Both the position numbers and the translations under genes were made by a program. This document shows, piece by piece, positions 36,101-48,005 of a DNA stretch of 64,000 nt (position 1 is the first letter of the stretch; every line of letters begins with the position of its first letter). The notes below the pieces were generated by a model. That model had not been told where the DNA came from, did not search any database, and worked only from the letters and a program-made list of their open reading frames with translations. Origin of the DNA: Camillea tinctor (lineage: Eukaryota > Ascomycota > Sordariomycetes > Xylariales > Xylariaceae); the NCBI GenBank assembly GCA_022578605.1, contig MU394051.1, positions 1,537,664 to 1,601,663 of the forward strand. Direction: 5' to 3'.

Positions 36101-36417
36101 TGCCCGATGTAGCCCCGTTAAATCGACCGGTACCCCCGTCAAAGCCGAATCCTGCGCCTAAGCCTACACATCTAAATAAAATTCCGACTGGGAGCAGTAG
36201 AGCACGGTCCCCACCAAAGCAACGGCAGCCAGGGCCGAGTTCTTCATCTGATCTTTTAGTGGGGGTCGATCTACCAGGACGGCCCGTGTTAGACATGAGC
36301 TTTGAAGAGAAGGAAGATTATATCAGTGATTTTAGCAAAAGGTTCCCTAGCCTAAGCTCTATAGAGATGGTCGAGCGCGATATCGATGCCGAGGTGGACC
36401 GGAAAGGAGGGCGTTAG
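33200..36417 (+). CDS. Ark1/Prk1/Akl1-family (NAK) serine/threonine kinase
   Basis: Cortical-actin and endocytosis kinase of the Numb-associated kinase family (yeast Ark1, Prk1, Akl1; animal AAK1). Three exons: 33200-34124, 34177-34274, 34324-36417; 1038 aa. Residues ~50-345 form the kinase domain: KYLSEGGFAHVYLVKL glycine loop, LAVLKRVAV lysine, EVFLLMEYCNGGGLIDFMN, HRDLKVENVLI catalytic loop, KLCDFGSAA, and TTMQYRSPEMIDVY with the family-typical TMQYR activation segment. The rest is a long Pro/Ser-rich tail with polyproline patches and the element SSRFPTLDQFALLHD; it ends in a conserved short segment (EKEDYISDFSKRFPSLSSIE). Both introns are about 50 nt and lie in the kinase C-lobe and just after it. 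Confidence 0.92.
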
Positions 36418-38109
36418 ACAAGAGAGCCGCGTTATATCTTGAGTATGCTCGCTTGAAGCGATCGCATTTCTGAGATACACGACTCTTGCACGCCCTTCTT
36501 TATTCAGTCCGATGGCAAAATTGCTGCGCAGAGTTAGGAGCAAGAACAAGGAAGGGAATAAGGAAGGAAAGAAAATAAAGAAAGAGGGCGGATTTTATTA
36601 CTGGTGCATACCTAGGTACGCAAGATGATGTAGGTAGAAGAAAGTTGGGCATTTTGAAAGCATACATTTTTTTATCCCTACCTACACGAAAAAAACCGAT
36701 TAGAAGTGGAACGGCGTTCTTATTTTCTTTTCATATATTATAAGAAAGGTGTTCTTTTTTTTTTCTTTGATTAAATATTATCTGCTGCCGTTGCTACCAT
36801 TGTAACCGACTGCCTGTTTACTATCATAAAAGGGGGCTTGACTACACAGTTATTTTTTTGTATGACCGACTTATCTATTCTACTATTATTATTGAGGTTT
36901 TTATCCTTTAGCGTGAGACATATAAATTTACCGGATATACTTTATTGGAAAGAGGTATCTCCATATCTATACATGTGCAAAATGAGAACAAGCAAGCCTC
37001 GAGAAGGGACTCCCGTATATGGAGAGGATATTCACATGATATTATTAGAAAGAGTAGAGCGATCAAATACTTTACCATAAGGGAGAGACGAGTCTTCAAT
37101 ATCAGTACAAGGGACGACAGAGTCACCGTCCTCTTACGCATAGCATACACATATATGATAGGTGAATACTAGAAAAGGGAGGTTAAAAGGGGGATGGAGG
37201 GGGGGACAACCAAGGTCATAGCTATGTCTTCATCTACATACGTAACGTTAGTAGGTTCCTTCTGTGGTATGCACGAAAACTGTCAGGTCATAAGTCCCTT
37301 GATCGGCATTTAGAGAACTTAACTTACACAGAGAGGTAGTAGTGTATGAGGGGTGAGGATTCCCATGATCCGTAGGAAAGCATACCCCTATTTACATACA
37401 TATGTACGGTATGCCTGGTCCAGTGGACCACGGGATCACCATATATTGACAATCAGGACTTCACATCGGCTCATAGTCGTAAAGGTATATATCAGAGAGA
37501 GTTTTGGATTTTTTCGATAGTTGAGGAATTTTCGACGTTTAACTCATTTTCGACGCTTTGGACGGTTTTGGACGCTTATGTATTTTTCGATGTTTAAAGC
37601 TTTCAACGTCGAACACCGGCTAAGGAGAAGGGGAGGTGAGACAACATTGAGTAGTCATAATAGACGTAGTACATAGGCCTATAATTTTATACGTCTTTCA
37701 ATTTCCTGTTTACCTTTCTAGTAATTTCTTAAGGGATCAAGTAACTTAAGATTATTTCAGGGGGTTAAACTTTAAGAACCAACCTTCTCATGCTATTAGA
37801 ATGTAGATTGGGAATGAAGGTAGATTATCAGTTTACAATTTTTACTTTTATTTATTCGCGTAGGTAATTTTAAAAAGATTTCTTGCTTAGGGTATGTTTT
37901 CCAAAAACTTTTCTCTAGATATCTTTCTATGTAGCCTGAATTTCGCACCGACTATGCAACGTAGGAGAAAGCACCTAAAAGGCGCTAGGTAAAATGTACG
38001 ATGAGGAACCAGCAGGGACCTCAGTCATATATCATCTCGGCATCACGCCGTAACCACCCATGGGATATCATCAACTGATGTAGCATCCCTCCTTGCACAG
38101 GACCCACGT
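36418..38109. other. Convergent intergenic region with degenerate repeat
   Basis: 1.7 kb between two convergent genes. TACCTAGGTA at 36609-36618, a poly-T stretch near 36757-36766, a G-rich patch at 37189-37206, and a degenerate direct-repeat block at about 37509-37613 (unit near TTTTCGACGTTTAA). No coding sequence recognised. Confidence 0.6.
37509..37613. repeat. Degenerate tandem repeat, ~18-bp unit
   Basis: Five imperfect direct copies of a unit close to TTTTCGACGTTTAA start near 37511, 37529, 37546, 37564 and 37583, spaced 17-19 bp, followed by one copy in the opposite orientation (TTTCAACGTCGAA). Differences are mostly C/T and G/A transitions, as expected of an old or mutated array. Confidence 0.6.
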
Positions 38110-40018
38110 CTAGAATAGACTCCTAACAATACGCATCGGGAGATTTGCCCACGTTTTCGGCTCCTCGTCAATGTCGTCGTCGCCGATTTCCAACGGGCGA
38201 GAACCAGAAACCAAGTCGATGTCGCTGAGCTTAATATACATACTCCAGTCTCTTGTGTATACCTTCCAGAAAAGATAGAGTAGGAGTACGATTGGCGCGG
38301 CGAGGTATGACATGAAGAAATCTTCAGCATCAGGAGTGGCATCCGGGGTCGGCTATATGGTCATCCAAGTTAGCCACGTTCATGGTTATTATGATAGAAA
38401 TAGTTCATTAGACTTACATAAAGGGCATTGTAGAAAGTGGCAACAAGGCAAAGACAGTTGAGGAAGAGGCCAATAGCGCTTCCCCAGATGCCGAGAGGCG
38501 CCTTGTACGGGATCTCCTTGGGATCGCGTGCTTGACTCTTCCAAGCCATTCGGAATCGAATATGAGCCAAGCAGCAGGATCCCCAGACGAAGAAGTACGA
38601 GAGACCCGAAAGAGCGAGCAACCAATCGAAAGCGGTCAGACCATCCTCAGCTACACCAACGTATCCTAGAAGACCGAAAACCAGCTGGATACAGATACAC
38701 CAGATAGGTCGGCCGGCCTTGTCGACATATGCGAGGATCTTAGGGGCCATTCCACGCTCAGCCATAGCTTGCATGGTACGCGTGGAACCGAACGTGCAAG
38801 AATTGGCGACACTGATGACGGATATAGTGATCACAGCGTTGAAAATAGAGGGCAAAACTTGGATACCTGCGTCTTGGATGGCGAGCACGAAAGGTGAGTA
38901 CTGAGAGTTAGCGCCCGAGGCATGTGTGAGACGGGTATCCGTCGAGGGTAGGATGAGGCCAAGAATGAATAGGTTGACGATATAGAAGAAGAAGATTCGA
39001 AAGAAGACCTGCTTGGCCGCCATGGGGATAGCACGCCTCGGGTTCGAAGACTCGGCAGCCGCAAGACCAACCAACTCAGTACCGCCAAAAGCGAATGCGG
39101 CGACGACGAAGACACCTGCGAAGCCGTTGAAACCATGTTGGAAAGCACCTGGATCGTACCAATACTTGGCGCCGAGATATCCCTGATCACCAACACCACC
39201 ACAGTTGATGACAATTCCGAGAATGATAAATCCCGTACAAGCAGCGATCTTGATCATGCTAAGTATAAATTCAACTGCGAATCATCAGCGTCACACTACC
39301 AATGAACAGGTAAACGGAATTCTTTACCTTCACCATAGCCTCGGACACCGAAAATCTGGATGACACACAGAATAACCAAGAATACGGTGACCCATACAGC
39401 GACGCTTATATCAGTCCTCCAGAACTGTATGGTAATGCTCGCAGCGATGAGCTCAAAGGGTAAAACGGTTAACCAGGCGATAGCATAGTCCCAGCCCATG
39501 GCGAAGCCCCTATTTTGGACAAACTTATTAATACATCTGGAACTATAGAACCTCTTTATCGCTCAAAACAGAAACACATTTTTAACTTACCATGAAGGGT
39601 CGACGAATCGAACAACATAGGTGTAGAAGGCACCATTCACCGGATACATGACGGCCAATTCGGCTAGAGCTTGCATGGTAAACAACAACATGATACCGAC
39701 AATCAAATAACCAATGATCTATGGGCAAAGCTGTTAATATCTGAATAGGACGACACCATTCGAACATGGCATGGCATAGCATAACACGGCACGTACCAAC
39801 GCAGCAGGACCTCCCTTGTAGAGAGCACTACCAGATCCAATGAACAAACCAGCACCGATGGCACCACCAATGGCAATCATCTGCATGTGACGACCCTTCA
39901 GGTCGGTTTTGAGGGCGGCGCCCTTGTGGACGATGCCAACTTCGGCATCGGCGCCATCGGCGGGATAGGTCTGCGGATGGACCGTAGACCCCTTTTCGTG
40001 CTTGTCGGAGTCGGACAT
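38110..40018 (-). CDS. APC-superfamily amino-acid permease (Gap1/YAT-like)
   Basis: Plasma-membrane amino-acid/proton symporter of the fungal YAT family. Five exons: 40018-39797, 39718-39591, 39509-39328, 39274-38418, 38352-38110; 543 aa. The cytosolic N terminus is short and acidic, then the hallmark [20 protein letters not shown] opens helix 1. Other family marks are [68 protein letters not shown], and [20 protein letters not shown]. Twelve helices are visible. The C tail ends in a basic, acidic-flanked stretch with EEPKTW. Upstream GATA-type sites (for example CTTATC at 40373-40378) fit nitrogen control but do not prove it. Confidence 0.92.
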
Positions 40019-40039
40019 GATGAATGTCTCAGTATCCCT

Positions 40040-40262
40040 TTCCTTTGCGATTTTGGGGGGTTGGTGGTGAAAGGAAAGATGGGAGAAGGGACTAGATATC
40101 AAGGACCGAACATGGACACGAAAGAAAGGAAAAAGGGGGGAAAGGTGAAAAGAGGAAGGGAGGGGTGGAAGGGGGAATGGAATGATTGGAGATAATAAGA
40201 GGGGAGGAAATGAAAGTAAGACAAGGGGGGAAAAGGAAAGAAACGGAAAAGAGTTTCGATGC
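40040..40262 (-). promoter_or_regulatory. Pyrimidine-rich 5' leader of the amino-acid permease
   Basis: On the minus strand, about 220 nt immediately upstream of the permease ATG are almost continuously C/T (plus-strand G/A), a common feature of promoters of well-expressed filamentous-fungal genes, with transcription usually starting just downstream. No clear TATA box noted. Confidence 0.5.
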
Positions 40263-41556
40263 AGGGAAGGAGTTGTGTCGCTGGATATATACAATTGGCT
40301 GCGTGTAAGGCACCTTCCTACCTGCCTACTGTACCTACCTACCTAGTAGACAGACCGTCATTAGACTCGAGTCTTATCTGAAGCTTAGCTGATACTTCGA
40401 AGTTGTATTATTGATGTGTGTATCAATGTAGAGAGACATTGATAGGGTTGAATACATACAAATAGGTTACGACTACTACTACTACTATTACCACTACCTA
40501 CCTAACCTACTACTCAATGGATCTATCTCAAGCATTTAAGACATACACAAACAATGCAAAGTTAATTCTACAATTGTTTATAACATATATCCTAATACTA
40601 CTTGAAGTACGTCAATTTACAAATGCTTTCTTTTTTTTATAATTAGGGATTCGACCCTGTATCTCATCCAATATAAGAAGACACAGGTAAATATACAAAA
40701 TCCTTGTTATAGGCAAGTATGTATGTAGAGTCACACTTCAATTTCTCCCTCTCTCTCTCTTTCTCTCTTCCTCTCTCGTTTTATTGAAGTCACCATTGTC
40801 ACACGATGTTGGGGTCATCTATTCCTACCTATATCCCTTACCTAATTCAGGCAGATTGACAATATATCTGCAGATAACAAAACCATGCTAGCTGGGGGAA
40901 ATACCTGATTCAATACTAGCCTTAGCCATGGGGGAACATGTTGATATTCTAGAACCCGGACTAGACAAGGCACTTAACATCTCTCTCTCTCATAGTCCTA
41001 CCCATATCTGCATCTCATAGCCAAAAAAGGTACCTAGGTACCTATAAGCCTGCTCATCAACCAGGTACACCCCGGTCGGACAAGCCCCCCACCGTCCCCA
41101 TCAGATAGTGACATTAGCAGGTGGGCATAGACCATACAGCTGGGAGGCGCGGGGAGGGCGAGATGACCCTGTAACCTTCCAATGAGAAACAGGCCATCCT
41201 AACCCGAGAGTCGCCCTAACCATAGTCCCGGGGCTCTAAGCCAGATAGACTTTCCTCCCCGTGTCGTGAATGGTGGAAGCGATGGGCTTCGGTCACCATT
41301 TCTACAAGTCCGGTTTCGTTGCTGCCGTCATTTCGTACCTACGGCCAGTGCCTAGACCCTTCTTCCCCAAGAAAGCCCTACTTTATAAACAATTTAGTAG
41401 TTTGGGGCTACTAATAAGTTAGCCAGCCTGATAAGGCCGCCCAATCGGGAAGGTAGACCGTCCTTCTTTTTATGAATTGTGTGCGCGTTTACTACATCTT
41501 TCACTGACCTACCAATTCGTTGGATGATGATGATAATCCTAAAAGTCCTGGGAGAT

Positions 41557-41559
41557 CTC

Positions 41560-41595
<36 letters not shown>
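41557..41595. repeat. (CT)n microsatellite
   Basis: Nearly pure CT repeat with one interruption (CTAT) near its left end, intergenic. Confidence 0.9.
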
Positions 41596-41597
<2 letters not shown>

Positions 41598-41943
41598 GTG
41601 GCTTATTCGCCTTCACCGTCTAGGTATCACAACAGATCCAGAATTGACCGTTTACTCTGCAGTCATACAATACCTTACATTATTACTAGTGACATTACAT
41701 TGCATTACATTACATGCACTTGTTTAGTACTTACTTATGTAACTGCCTATGCATATCACAAATATCAATTTACATATTTGGGTTACACTGATGACTGCAT
41801 AAGTCAGGTTAGGGGGAAAAGGGAGGCATTTTAAGTCTAGGTCGAAATATAACGTATGCGCGGTCGCGATAAATGAAAAGACAAAAAATAATATGGAACT
41901 ATACACTACAGTATATATCAACAACAACAAGAATAGCATCAAC

Positions 41944-41985
41944 AATTATCTTGTGCCAATTATCTTGTGCCAATTATCTTGTGCC
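41944..41985. repeat. 14-bp minisatellite, three identical copies
   Basis: AATTATCTTGTGCC repeated three times head to tail with no mismatch. The lack of divergence points to a recent duplication or slippage. Intergenic. Confidence 0.92.
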
Positions 41986-43088
41986 TACCTATCTACACAC
42001 ATGCAGATCATGTCTCTCGTTCAAGTCGGCAAAGATTCTCATCTCGGAAAGGTGCGCGTGCCTCTTGGCGATAACAGAAGAAAAGACTATCCAAGATAAC
42101 ATATCTAAAGTGGAATTACCTGGAATATCTCTTCTACTTAAGGTGAAAAAGGCCCTACTTTCCTCTCATAGGTAGTAGGTTAAGGTTATCTATCAACTAT
42201 CAACTCACTCCATCACGTGCTCTGTTCTCCTAATTCTATACCCTGCTAATCTAGCACACGGAAGATACCTTATATCTAGGTAAGATCAATTATCCATAAA
42301 CTTACTAGTTTTAACCTTTAATTAAGTATACTTTATTTTGAAAACAGAAAACAACATCAATTTTTCTTACTAAAGCCAAGAAAAGACCAGGAAACCGTCA
42401 CTTATCACATGTAACCGTTCTTCTCAGATCTCGATAAAACCTAGATCGAATTGGCAATAAGTTGGGGTTATTGCGGCTCTTGAACTATTAAAAAACTGTT
42501 ACGTAAATTAAAGTTGTTACAACTGGGGTTCCTTGGCCCCCTCCGGCGGGTCTAGTCCAGTTCTAGGTGGGTAACTTTCGTCTTATTCTTCTTCTTCTTT
42601 TCCTTTTTGAACTCACCCGAGAACCTGGTTTTCTCTCTCACTTCTCTTGATTCTTTCCGATGTGCTAATGCGGCGTAGCAGATCGTGAGAGACAAGTACC
42701 TTACTTTAATACTTGCATCATACTATCTACTCACTTAGACTGGTGGTTGCGCTATTTTAAGAACCTACCTACCTAGCGTAAGGGAGATTTTGATATACAT
42801 ATTGGCTACCTATACATTTCACTATTATAAACAGGCCCACGATTAGATCACTATGCGGTCTTTTATAACCAGCGGATATATATAGTTTCAGCTTCCCGAT
42901 ATTAAAGACGAGATGTATTATTCCCATCTTCTTCTTTTTCAGCTCTCTGTAAATCTGACTATCTGGGGGCTGAAAACTGCCTGCCTTAAGAAAGCCATCC
43001 ATAGACCACGAAAAAAACTGAAAGCATTAGTATATATCGAATGAATTCCTAGACTAGCATATATAGTCTATTAACCACTCCCACTATC

Positions 43089-43207
43089 ACATACGACCAT
43101 AGGATCTGTAAAGTACGGGGTCCCGTCCGCTCCCCCAGAGTCAAGCCAGATACCGCCGGATCAGTAGTTGGGTCGGTGACGACCAGCGAATCCCCGGTGT
43201 TGTATGT
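43089..43207 (+). rRNA. 5S ribosomal RNA (isolated dispersed gene)
   Basis: About 119 nt. The terminal helix ACATACGAC/GTTGTATGT closes the molecule. Internal landmarks match fungal 5S RNA: CATAGGATCTG, GGGGTCCCGTCCGCTCCCC forming helix/loop III, GTCAAGCC (A-box region) and TCAGTAGTTGGGTCGGTGAC (C-box region) with CAGCGAATCCCCGG. Relative to the Neurospora 5S as I remember it, changes in the GGTCG-GTGA-CGACC hairpin are compensatory, so the gene looks functional. T-rich sequence just downstream (from 43210) suits RNA polymerase III termination. Single 5S genes scattered among protein genes are typical of Pezizomycotina. Confidence 0.95.
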
Positions 43208-44714
43208 TCTTTTATTTATTTTTCTTCCTCTTTTCCTCTTTTTATAGAGACATGAGTATATGTCTTCCCTATGCTAAAAGAAGGTCACACTAAAGTCGAG
43301 TTCCTTTCTTTTTGTTATATCAAAGGTCTCTCCCAGAGGTTGATTTTAGACTGGATAGCAGTCTTGAACTCCTCGATTTCTTCCCGAAAGATTTCATCTG
43401 CTAAATCCGCAGTATGAAACTATATACTTGTGCCCGGAGATAACATAAAGTGACACCACGGAGTAGTGCATCATGAAATTGATCATTCTCATCCTATGTT
43501 ACTACACCGGGGCGCCTTTGGTCTCACGGTCAGTTAGTATACTTCAGTCTTCTGTTACATATGCACTTGCTGTAACATACAGGTGTGTTCATGCATGGAA
43601 AAAGAAAGGCGTCTCGTCCAACGTAGTGTTCCCAGATCGCTAGATAACCCAATGATATGAATGCCACTACTATTTTCACGTGTCTGGTCCTACGCTCGAT
43701 AGATGAGGCTAGAAAATCGGTGGTAGCACATGTGATCCTCCTCCTGTGAAATGGTGAAGGACACGATAATCCTCCTAACCAATAAACAACCTTAAAATCC
43801 ATCATCATCAATCGTGTGTATGGTTTCACCTGTGCAATATAGAATAAAGTCCCCAGGTAGTTCGTCTTTATTCGTTCATGACTTTAGAGACGGAGGTCTT
43901 GGTACCTACATACGTTGCCTGCATACGTAGGTTACTTTGCATGTGCATGTACTATACTAGCTCCCCGGGGTATCTATGTATCACTTAGACTAGCTACAAG
44001 CTTTAGCGGCATACATCTCTTGCCACACAGGTAATGGAAGAAAGGCAATTATCTTCAGCTTCGGTCTGCCCGAAAACACTGGGGCGTTATATAGGCTATA
44101 TTACCTATATAGGGGCTCTCAGGTGTATATAACGCAACTGTCTTGAACGCTCCCCCCTCATCACACGTAATTGGGTGGGCGTAGGTATTTGTGGGGGGAA
44201 AGGACAGACTACGGGAAGCAGCCGGTCAAGAGAATAGGTATAGGGTGCGTGCATAGACGCAATACTAATGTGTTCCCTGGTGATGGTGGTAGTACTACTG
44301 GTAGTAGCCGGGGTACTACATGCTTATCGATCTGGGCGTATATGATCGCTAGGGTAGCTGAGGGAATCGTTCTAGAAGCCTACTAGGTCCAGTATGATAC
44401 GCGATGGTGATGATAAAGAGGAAAGAGAGGGTGTATAGGCGAGATAGGTGGGCGAATACAGCTGTTTGTCAGCATGATATAATCAATCTTGTAATATTAA
44501 ATAGACTATGGCCAACGCTTCAGCTTTGAAGGGACGGGATGATGCTGAGTTATTCACTTGAGGATGATTGGAGCATCCATAGATTTAATACTTCTGTCTC
44601 GAGATATTTCGCTCATGTGGAAATAGAAGGTGAAATATAATTTAAGGTTCAAAGCAAGCGGAAGGGTGTGGCACCATCTGAACACGGCTGATCGTGATCC
44701 TGCCTATGGCTGCT
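43208..44714. other. Intergenic region with nested palindrome
   Basis: 1.5 kb between the 5S gene and the TTI1 stop. It holds a T-rich stretch after the 5S gene and, at 44084-44135, an inverted repeat with 10-bp arms that encloses a second palindrome. ORFs up to 99 aa show no family match. Confidence 0.55.
44084..44135. repeat. Inverted repeat with nested palindrome
   Basis: Arms GCGTTATATA (44084-44093) and TATATAACGC (44126-44135) are perfect reverse complements separated by 32 nt. The spacer contains the palindrome CCTATATAGG (44104-44113). The whole could fold as a branched hairpin. Confidence 0.75.
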
Positions 44715-47700
44715 TTAAGCCTCAATAAATATCATCCCAGCCATGGCAGGTCTCGCTGCTGGCGCCACCACCATCCCTCTCTGGTACATAAGCAGCCAGA
44801 CGGCGTCTGCATCCACCATTTCCAGTGCAGCGCGAATATCCGGATTTGACGCCAGGCTATCAGCTAAAAGGTCCAAGATTTGATCGAAGATATCGTCGTC
44901 AATTTGGATGTAAGAGACGATCGTGACTAGCAATTCTTGAACAGCGTCCCATACTTGTGCCGCTTGTGTGAATCTGCCTAACCCGGAGTCCACATATGAG
45001 TGTACCTCGATAGCTTCGTTTGTGTCTTTGCCTGCCACGCCATCATAAGATCGAGCCGGTATAAGAATGCCTCGGTCTCCCATTTTGCCATGGCCCCACC
45101 CACCACTTCTAGCCTTCGCCTTACCTCGTGACCGAGAAGCATCTGTTTTCGCCTTCCGGCACCATTTGCCTAGGTTATCCCACCACTCAGTCTTTATCCT
45201 TGTGTTGAGAAAATCCCCAGCACTCTGGCATAGTGCAGATAGAGCTTGACACGCTGAGATGACGACAAAGGTCTCGGGGTCGTAGAGTCGTTCTACTAGC
45301 ACAGGCCAGATCGAGTTTACCAGAGGGAGAAACGCATCCTCATCAGGAGAGAGTGCAGGACAGACGATGGTCAGCAAGTCAAGCAGCGATTTTCGTAACT
45401 TTGGGGTAGGAGAGGTTAGGTAATGCTGCGTCAGGTTCGTAATACGGCTTAGAAGTTGGAAAGTAGGCGTTTTGGGAGGATTAGGCTTTTCGACTTCAGT
45501 ACTAGCCTCCTCTTCATCTTCCCCCCCTTCCTGTGATAACCCCATAGTCTCCTCTGTCTTCCACGGGCGCTGTGGATGCTGCTCGACTCCATCATACTCG
45601 AGTCCTTCCTGTTGTAATTTCTTCCGTCGCTCTAGTCGGCTATGTAATAGACCATAAATTTCCGCTGTACTTGGTTGTACCAATGCCCTCTTCCTGTGCT
45701 CAAACTTTGGAGACTGCACATCCTCTATGAGTAGATTTTCTGATTTGGCCCCTTGTTTCACAACCTCTGCAAGTACATCAAACAGGTTCTCGACGAATAA
45801 AGTGTATCCGTGGTAGTTATCTAGTGCAGCAAAGATTGATGCAACAACGTCGTCAAGGTATGGTATCAGTTTTGGTCCCGTGAGCCTGATCATCATCCGT
45901 AATACTTGAGTAGAGGCAGGTGATATGTCAAAAGTATTCAAGCGTAAAGACACGGAGTTCACCATGTAGTCGACATTTTCGATGATCAATTCAGTGACAT
46001 TAGAATAGCCACATGAAGTAGAAATGCTATTGAGGCTGATAATCGCATGTTCCCGTAGTTGGGGTACATCAGAACCTAGAAAGGTTGCTATAGGATATAG
46101 CACATCGATAAGTTCCGGGCGGAAGCTTTCTTGCATCTTCGATGCAGCAAACGCCGTGACCTCCAAAGCCAATGCCTGCATGCGCCAATCTATTTCCTCT
46201 ACCTCAGCTGCCGAGTCTAACAAAGCGACTGAAAATGAATACAGCTCCTGAAATATTGATTCAGTGTCGTCAGGTGGATATGCTATGGAGCTAATGTCGA
46301 GAAACTCATCTAAGTCGGATGACTGGGATAAAGCGGACTTGATGAGTTCAAACGCCAGCCAGTAAGGGGCTACCTGTGCAGGACCATCAGACTCGCGTAC
46401 ATAACTCAACATATCACTTGCAAGACTAGCTTGTTGAGAAACAGGACCAATCTTTGATAACAAGTCGAGGAGTGCTAATCGGGTGGGTCGCTCTGTTTCC
46501 TGAGATATCAAAATAGGTTGAAAAACATCCATTCCGTGACTTGTAGTGGACCTCGTATCCTTCAAGTCGATAGCGTTTCGAGTGCTATCAGATACGATAC
46601 CATTCGGTCTGGACGAAAGAATGAGCGCAGTCGTGCTGTCTCTCAGAGAAGCAGCCAACGAGTCGTTCAGTATCGATGAATCTAGTTGGAGCATGGTGAT
46701 GAATTTCTGACCCTTGAGAAGATTCTGAATAGCCTGTCGTTTGACCCTTTCATCACTTGACTGAACAAGACGTGGGAGAGTCGTGACCCAGTTATATATT
46801 GTAGTCTTAATAGCATCTCGAAGCTCGGGGTAGATTCTGGCTAGATCGGTCAAACTTGTATGGTGCAGGGACCTTTCCTCTTCCGTATCCGACAATATCA
46901 TAGCAGTCTCAATCAATATCGGTGTGCAGCCAACAAGGGACTGACGACACTCGTCCAACAGCGTGATGCATAACCTCTCCAGGGCAGACTGAATATCTCC
47001 GGAACTATGGTATCTTAACTTGAGCACGCTCGAGAGAGCGAGCTTTACCTTCTCCGCAGTCGCCTTTAACCAGGAAGACGTGAGGACCTTGCCTTCAGCA
47101 TCTTTGTCAGCCTTATATTCTGTAGACTTCTTCATTATCGCCATAGTCTTGATGTCGCCGAGAACCTTTGTAAGTATGTCTTGTAATGCGGCAATGCCCC
47201 GAATCAATACTCTTTTCCGGGTCTTAAGGGCTGAAGGCGGTGTAAGGAGTTTCCCCAGCGAAGAGACTATTCCAGGCAGGAATGTAGCCAAGGCTGCTTG
47301 ATCTCGGATAGCTGTGTAGACTGCGTCTAATGCCTGTAGCGCCTCGAGCTGGATTTCCGGTGTGTTTCCACCAGTGGCACCGTCTAATATAACAGTGATG
47401 GCGTGGCCTAGGGCAGGTACAGAATTGGTTTCTATTAGGGCTGCAGAGCCAACAGGTGACAACCCCGAAGCCTTAATCAAGGCAGCCAATGCCTTGAAGG
47501 CCTCTAATTTGGTCTCTTCAGGGATGGCCTCCTTCCGTTCCTGACCAGGCACTCCTCCAATAATGAAGGTCAATAAGATCAGGAGCTGCTGGGCAAGGTC
47601 CTTCGGTATCTTGCTCTTCCAACCATACTGGGTTAATATGGTCAGGCATTTGATAGTGACTTCGGTCAGTCGGATGGGATACTGGTGCTGATTCCGCAGT

Positions 47701-48005
47701 ATGTTGGAGAGAGGGAAGAAGATATAATCAGCGAGCTTCTCATCTAGGACGGATGCATCTTGGGCGACTTGCCCCTCTAGGAGTGTGAAGAGGTCTTCGG
47801 TCACATTGATCAGGTCTTTAGCGATCGCCTTCTTATCTGAGGCACGCACCGCCAGATCGTTTATGGAGACACATCGTGGTTTGAGCTTCACCCCAAAATT
47901 TTAGCTGGCAAAATTCGAGGAATAGCAAGGAGTACGTTGGCTTTGTCACTCGCTTACCTGTCTGAAGAAATCATTTCTCGCGGAGGATGAATTATTACTA
48001 GCCAT
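44715..48005 (-). CDS. TTI1: TTI1, TEL2-interacting HEAT-repeat protein
   Basis: Subunit of the TTT (Tel2-Tti1-Tti2) co-chaperone complex that matures PIKK kinases (TOR, ATM/Tel1, ATR/Mec1). Two exons: 48005-47958 (16 codons, MASNNSSSARNDFFRQ) and 47885-44715; 1072 aa. The splice joins NDFFRQ to LKPRCVSINDLA, the conserved beginning of the family. The protein is almost wholly alpha-helical HEAT-like repeats, for example around IQLEALQALDAVYTAIRDQ and SLLDLLTIVCPALSPDEDAFLPLV with VLVERLYDPETFVVISACQAL near the C terminus. An acidic, low-complexity insert (QEGGEDEEEASTEVEKP, residues ~800) interrupts the repeats. The 48-nt first exon is easily missed. Confidence 0.92.

Larger units (their letters stand above)
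40263..43088. other. AT-rich gene-free region upstream of the permease
   Basis: 2.8 kb with no recognisable gene. It contains ACCTA-rich stretches (40310-40350, 40490-40510), the 14-bp palindrome GGTACCTAGGTACC at 41029-41042, CT microsatellites at about 40745-40785 and 41557-41595, and a three-copy 14-bp minisatellite at 41944-41985. Confidence 0.55.

Noticed and set aside
40645..40670. T-arm-like sequence (AGGGATTCGACCCT)
   Set aside because: No D-arm, anticodon stem or acceptor pairing around it; not a tRNA.
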